NCBI GenBank assembly: GCA_016234555.1 | Contig: JACRBJ010000005.1 | Span: 91,882-155,881, forward strand | Length of the DNA: 64,000 nt | Reading direction: 5' to 3' | From: Chloroflexota bacterium | Lineage (GTDB): Bacteria > Chloroflexota > Anaerolineae > Anaerolineales > Villigracilaceae | Shown: piece by piece, positions 62,187 through 64,000 of the stretch | How positions within the stretch are numbered: position 1 is the first letter of the stretch | How the letters are laid out: each line of letters begins with the position of its first letter | Notes under the pieces: model-generated | Told to the model about the DNA's origin: nothing | Database searches by the model: none | Seen by the model: only the letters and a program-made list of their open reading frames with translations | Program-made: the position numbers and the translations under genes

Positions 62187-63335
62187 TCATTTCCTCTTCA
62201 ACAACCCAGTCAACGCCCGCAGCAGGTGATTCGCGTCACGGCTGGAGTTGTAGCCCTGGATCGAAACGCGAATCAGTTTTATCTTGTTCCATTCAATGAG
62301 CGGGACCTCGATGCGGTACTCGTCGTACAGGCGGGATTTGAGCATGGCAATATCCGTGTCCACGGGCAGGAGTGCGGCAGACATCTGGGAAAACCACGAG
62401 GCATCGTCCGAGTGGATGGGCGGGATGCCGGTCAACTCGCAGATGCGGCGCTGGGCGTCCCCTGCCAGTTCACGGCTGGCAGCGCGCACATCCTCCCAAT
62501 GATTCCGCTGCTGAAATTGGATCGCTGCCGGCACAGACAAAAACGCGGCAATATCGCGAGTCCCCCACCACTCGTGGAGGTCAACAAAGGCTGATGGACC
62601 GGGTGTTTCGGGTTCGTATCCCCACGAGACAACCAGCGGCTTGAGCAAATTCTGCACTTCGGGGCGCGCATACAAAAAGCCAGCGCCCTTTGGAGCGCAC
62701 AACCACTTGTGCAGGTTTCCGCCATAGAAGTCCGCGCCGAGGGAATCGAGGTTGAGCGGAATTTGTCCCGCCACGTGAGCGCCGTCAATGACGGTGAGGA
62801 TGCCCGCCGTCCGCGCCCGCTGAATGATCTCACGCACGGGGAGAATCAGCGCAGTTGGTGAGGTGATATGGCTGAGGAAGATCACCCTCGTGCGCGGCGT
62901 GACTCCCGACCAGAATGAGTCGATGAAATCCTCTTTTGAGGTCAACAATACGGGACGGTTGAGGTAGGTGAAACCGCGTTTCTTGGCAAGAAATCTCCAC
63001 GTCCGATCCATCGCCCCGTATTCGTGGTCCGTCGAGAGGACTTCATCCCCCGCGCCCAAATCCAGAGAACGCGCCACGATATTGAGCGAGATGGTCACGT
63101 TTTGGGTGTAGACGAGGTTGTCAGTGTGGGTACCGAGGTAAGCCCCAAGCGCCGCCCGCGATTCAGCTATCAGCCCCGCAAAGCGTCTGCCCAGGAATTC
63201 GACGGGTTGTCGTTCGAGTTCCAACTGCCAGCGCTGATACTCGTCGAAGACAGCCTTGGGCGTCGCGCCAAATGAGCCGTGGTTCAGGTAAGTGACCGAC
63301 GGGTCGAGCAAAAAAAGTCTGCGAAGGTTGTACAT
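62187..63335 (-). CDS. Class V aminotransferase-fold enzyme, isopenicillin-N-epimerase-like
   Basis: A 382-residue PLP enzyme. FLLDPSVTYLNHGSFGATPKAVFDEYQRWQLELERQPVEFLGRR is the characteristic start of this subgroup. PLP contacts are in VLSTDHEYGAMDRTWRF and TVIDGAHVAGQIPLNLDSLGADFYGGNLHKWLCAPKGAGFLY, with the Schiff-base Lys in NLHKWL. The ATG at 63335 begins MYNLRRLFLLD. Members act as epimerases, desulfurases or lyases; the substrate is not predictable. Confidence 0.92.
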   Translation of the reverse strand: MYNLRRLFLLDPSVTYLNHGSFGATPKAVFDEYQRWQLELERQPVEFLGRRFAGLIAESRAALGAYLGTHTDNLVYTQNVTISLNIVARSLDLGAGDEVLSTDHEYGAMDRTWRFLAKKRGFTYLNRPVLLTSKEDFIDSFWSGVTPRTRVIFLSHITSPTALILPVREIIQRARTAGILTVIDGAHVAGQIPLNLDSLGADFYGGNLHKWLCAPKGAGFLYARPEVQNLLKPLVVSWGYEPETPGPSAFVDLHEWWGTRDIAAFLSVPAAIQFQQRNHWEDVRAASRELAGDAQRRICELTGIPPIHSDDASWFSQMSAALLPVDTDIAMLKSRLYDEYRIEVPLIEWNKIKLIRVSIQGYNSSRDANHLLRALTGLLKRK

Positions 63336-63402
63336 TGAATTGGATGGGAGCTGCGAGGCTCGTGGAAATCCAAAAATCACAAGCCTCGCGCCCGTTGATG
63401 TG

Positions 63403-63843
<441 letters not shown>

Positions 63844-63862
63844 CTTGAAGGTCGCAAAATAT

Positions 63863-64000
63863 TAGATCTCTTGCAAAAGTAGGCTAGTAAGCAGTTTTGA
63901 GCTCCATGTTACAGATGGCAGCGATCAGGTTAAAACGTAACCCAAAACGTTTGCGACGATTTCGATAACGTTCGCTCAAAATGCGAAAGATTTTCAAGCG
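63863..64000 (-). mobile_element. Right end of an IS5-like insertion sequence, partial
   Basis: On the minus strand the end of a transposase gene is readable (63884 to the window edge): FRILSERYRNRRKRFGLRFNLIAAICNMELKTAY then TAG. This is typical of IS5-family transposases. The bases GATCTCTTGCAAAAGTAGG next to the cyclophilin remnant look like the terminal inverted repeat. The rest of the element is outside the window. Confidence 0.8.

Overview
The window is about 64 kb of a bacterial chromosome, almost certainly from the Chloroflexota, class Anaerolineae (an inference from gene content and protein style, not a database result). Supporting signs are the moderately GC-rich coding DNA, short intergenic gaps with many ATGA overlaps, a SEDS-PBP fusion, methylmalonyl-CoA epimerase, an F420-type PPOX protein, many short palindromic repeats, and F1 ATP synthase genes leading into mreB. 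No rRNA, tRNA, CRISPR array or prophage was seen. One IS5-like element is cut by the right edge.

Layout. 1-8.8 kb: end of mtnP, a SEDS glycosyltransferase fused to a degenerate transpeptidase, ferredoxin, superoxide dismutase, a small unknown gene, an EamA exporter, a YbaK-type deacylase, a tyrosine-recombinase homologue lacking its catalytic residues, tilS and mce. 9.07-20.0 kb: a co-directional cluster headed by a CarH/LitR-type MerR-cobalamin photoreceptor whose promoter carries five 11-bp direct repeats. Behind it lie DegV, several DUF membrane proteins, a DUF1295 reductase, a probable selenocysteine peroxiredoxin-like protein, an SDR, an MFS exporter, class I photolyase and an F420-type PPOX protein, ending at a strong terminator. 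This looks like a light and photo-oxidative stress regulon and is the most interesting block. 20-25.5 kb: a frameshifted lipoprotein gene, an M20 peptidase, uppP, a nitrilase and an unknown gene. 25.6-31.4 kb: ABC-2 exporter, Tat lipoprotein, CPBP protease and a two-component system, resembling a peptide-resistance module. 31.5-37.7 kb: a ParB-fold protein, then an ECF sigma factor, membrane anti-sigma factor, two permeases, a beta-lactamase-fold hydrolase and an ABC ATPase. 37.7-38.9 kb: an AT-rich foreign-looking gene with a HEPN-like motif.

38.9-47.2 kb: the histidine operon on the minus strand (hisG-C-B-H-A, then F-I-E, HAD phosphatase, uracil-DNA glycosylase). It is preceded by an attenuator with a leader peptide containing four consecutive His codons. 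An opposite-strand XRE regulator plus membrane-protein cassette, with a 34-bp palindromic operator, sits between hisA and hisF. hisD is not here. 47.2-52.8 kb: atpA-atpG-atpD-atpC-mreB, without the delta subunit or any Fo gene.

52.9-64 kb: an MFS protein, an SDR, a small SWIM zinc-finger protein with a terminator-bearing 5' leader RNA, a GH13 enzyme with a histone-H1-like tail, a large membrane histidine kinase, a beta-propeller-like membrane protein, a class V aminotransferase, and a cyclophilin gene cut near its 5' end by the IS element. Several transcription starts (response regulator, XRE gene, his leader) are predicted at or within a few bases of the ATG, suggesting frequent leaderless translation.
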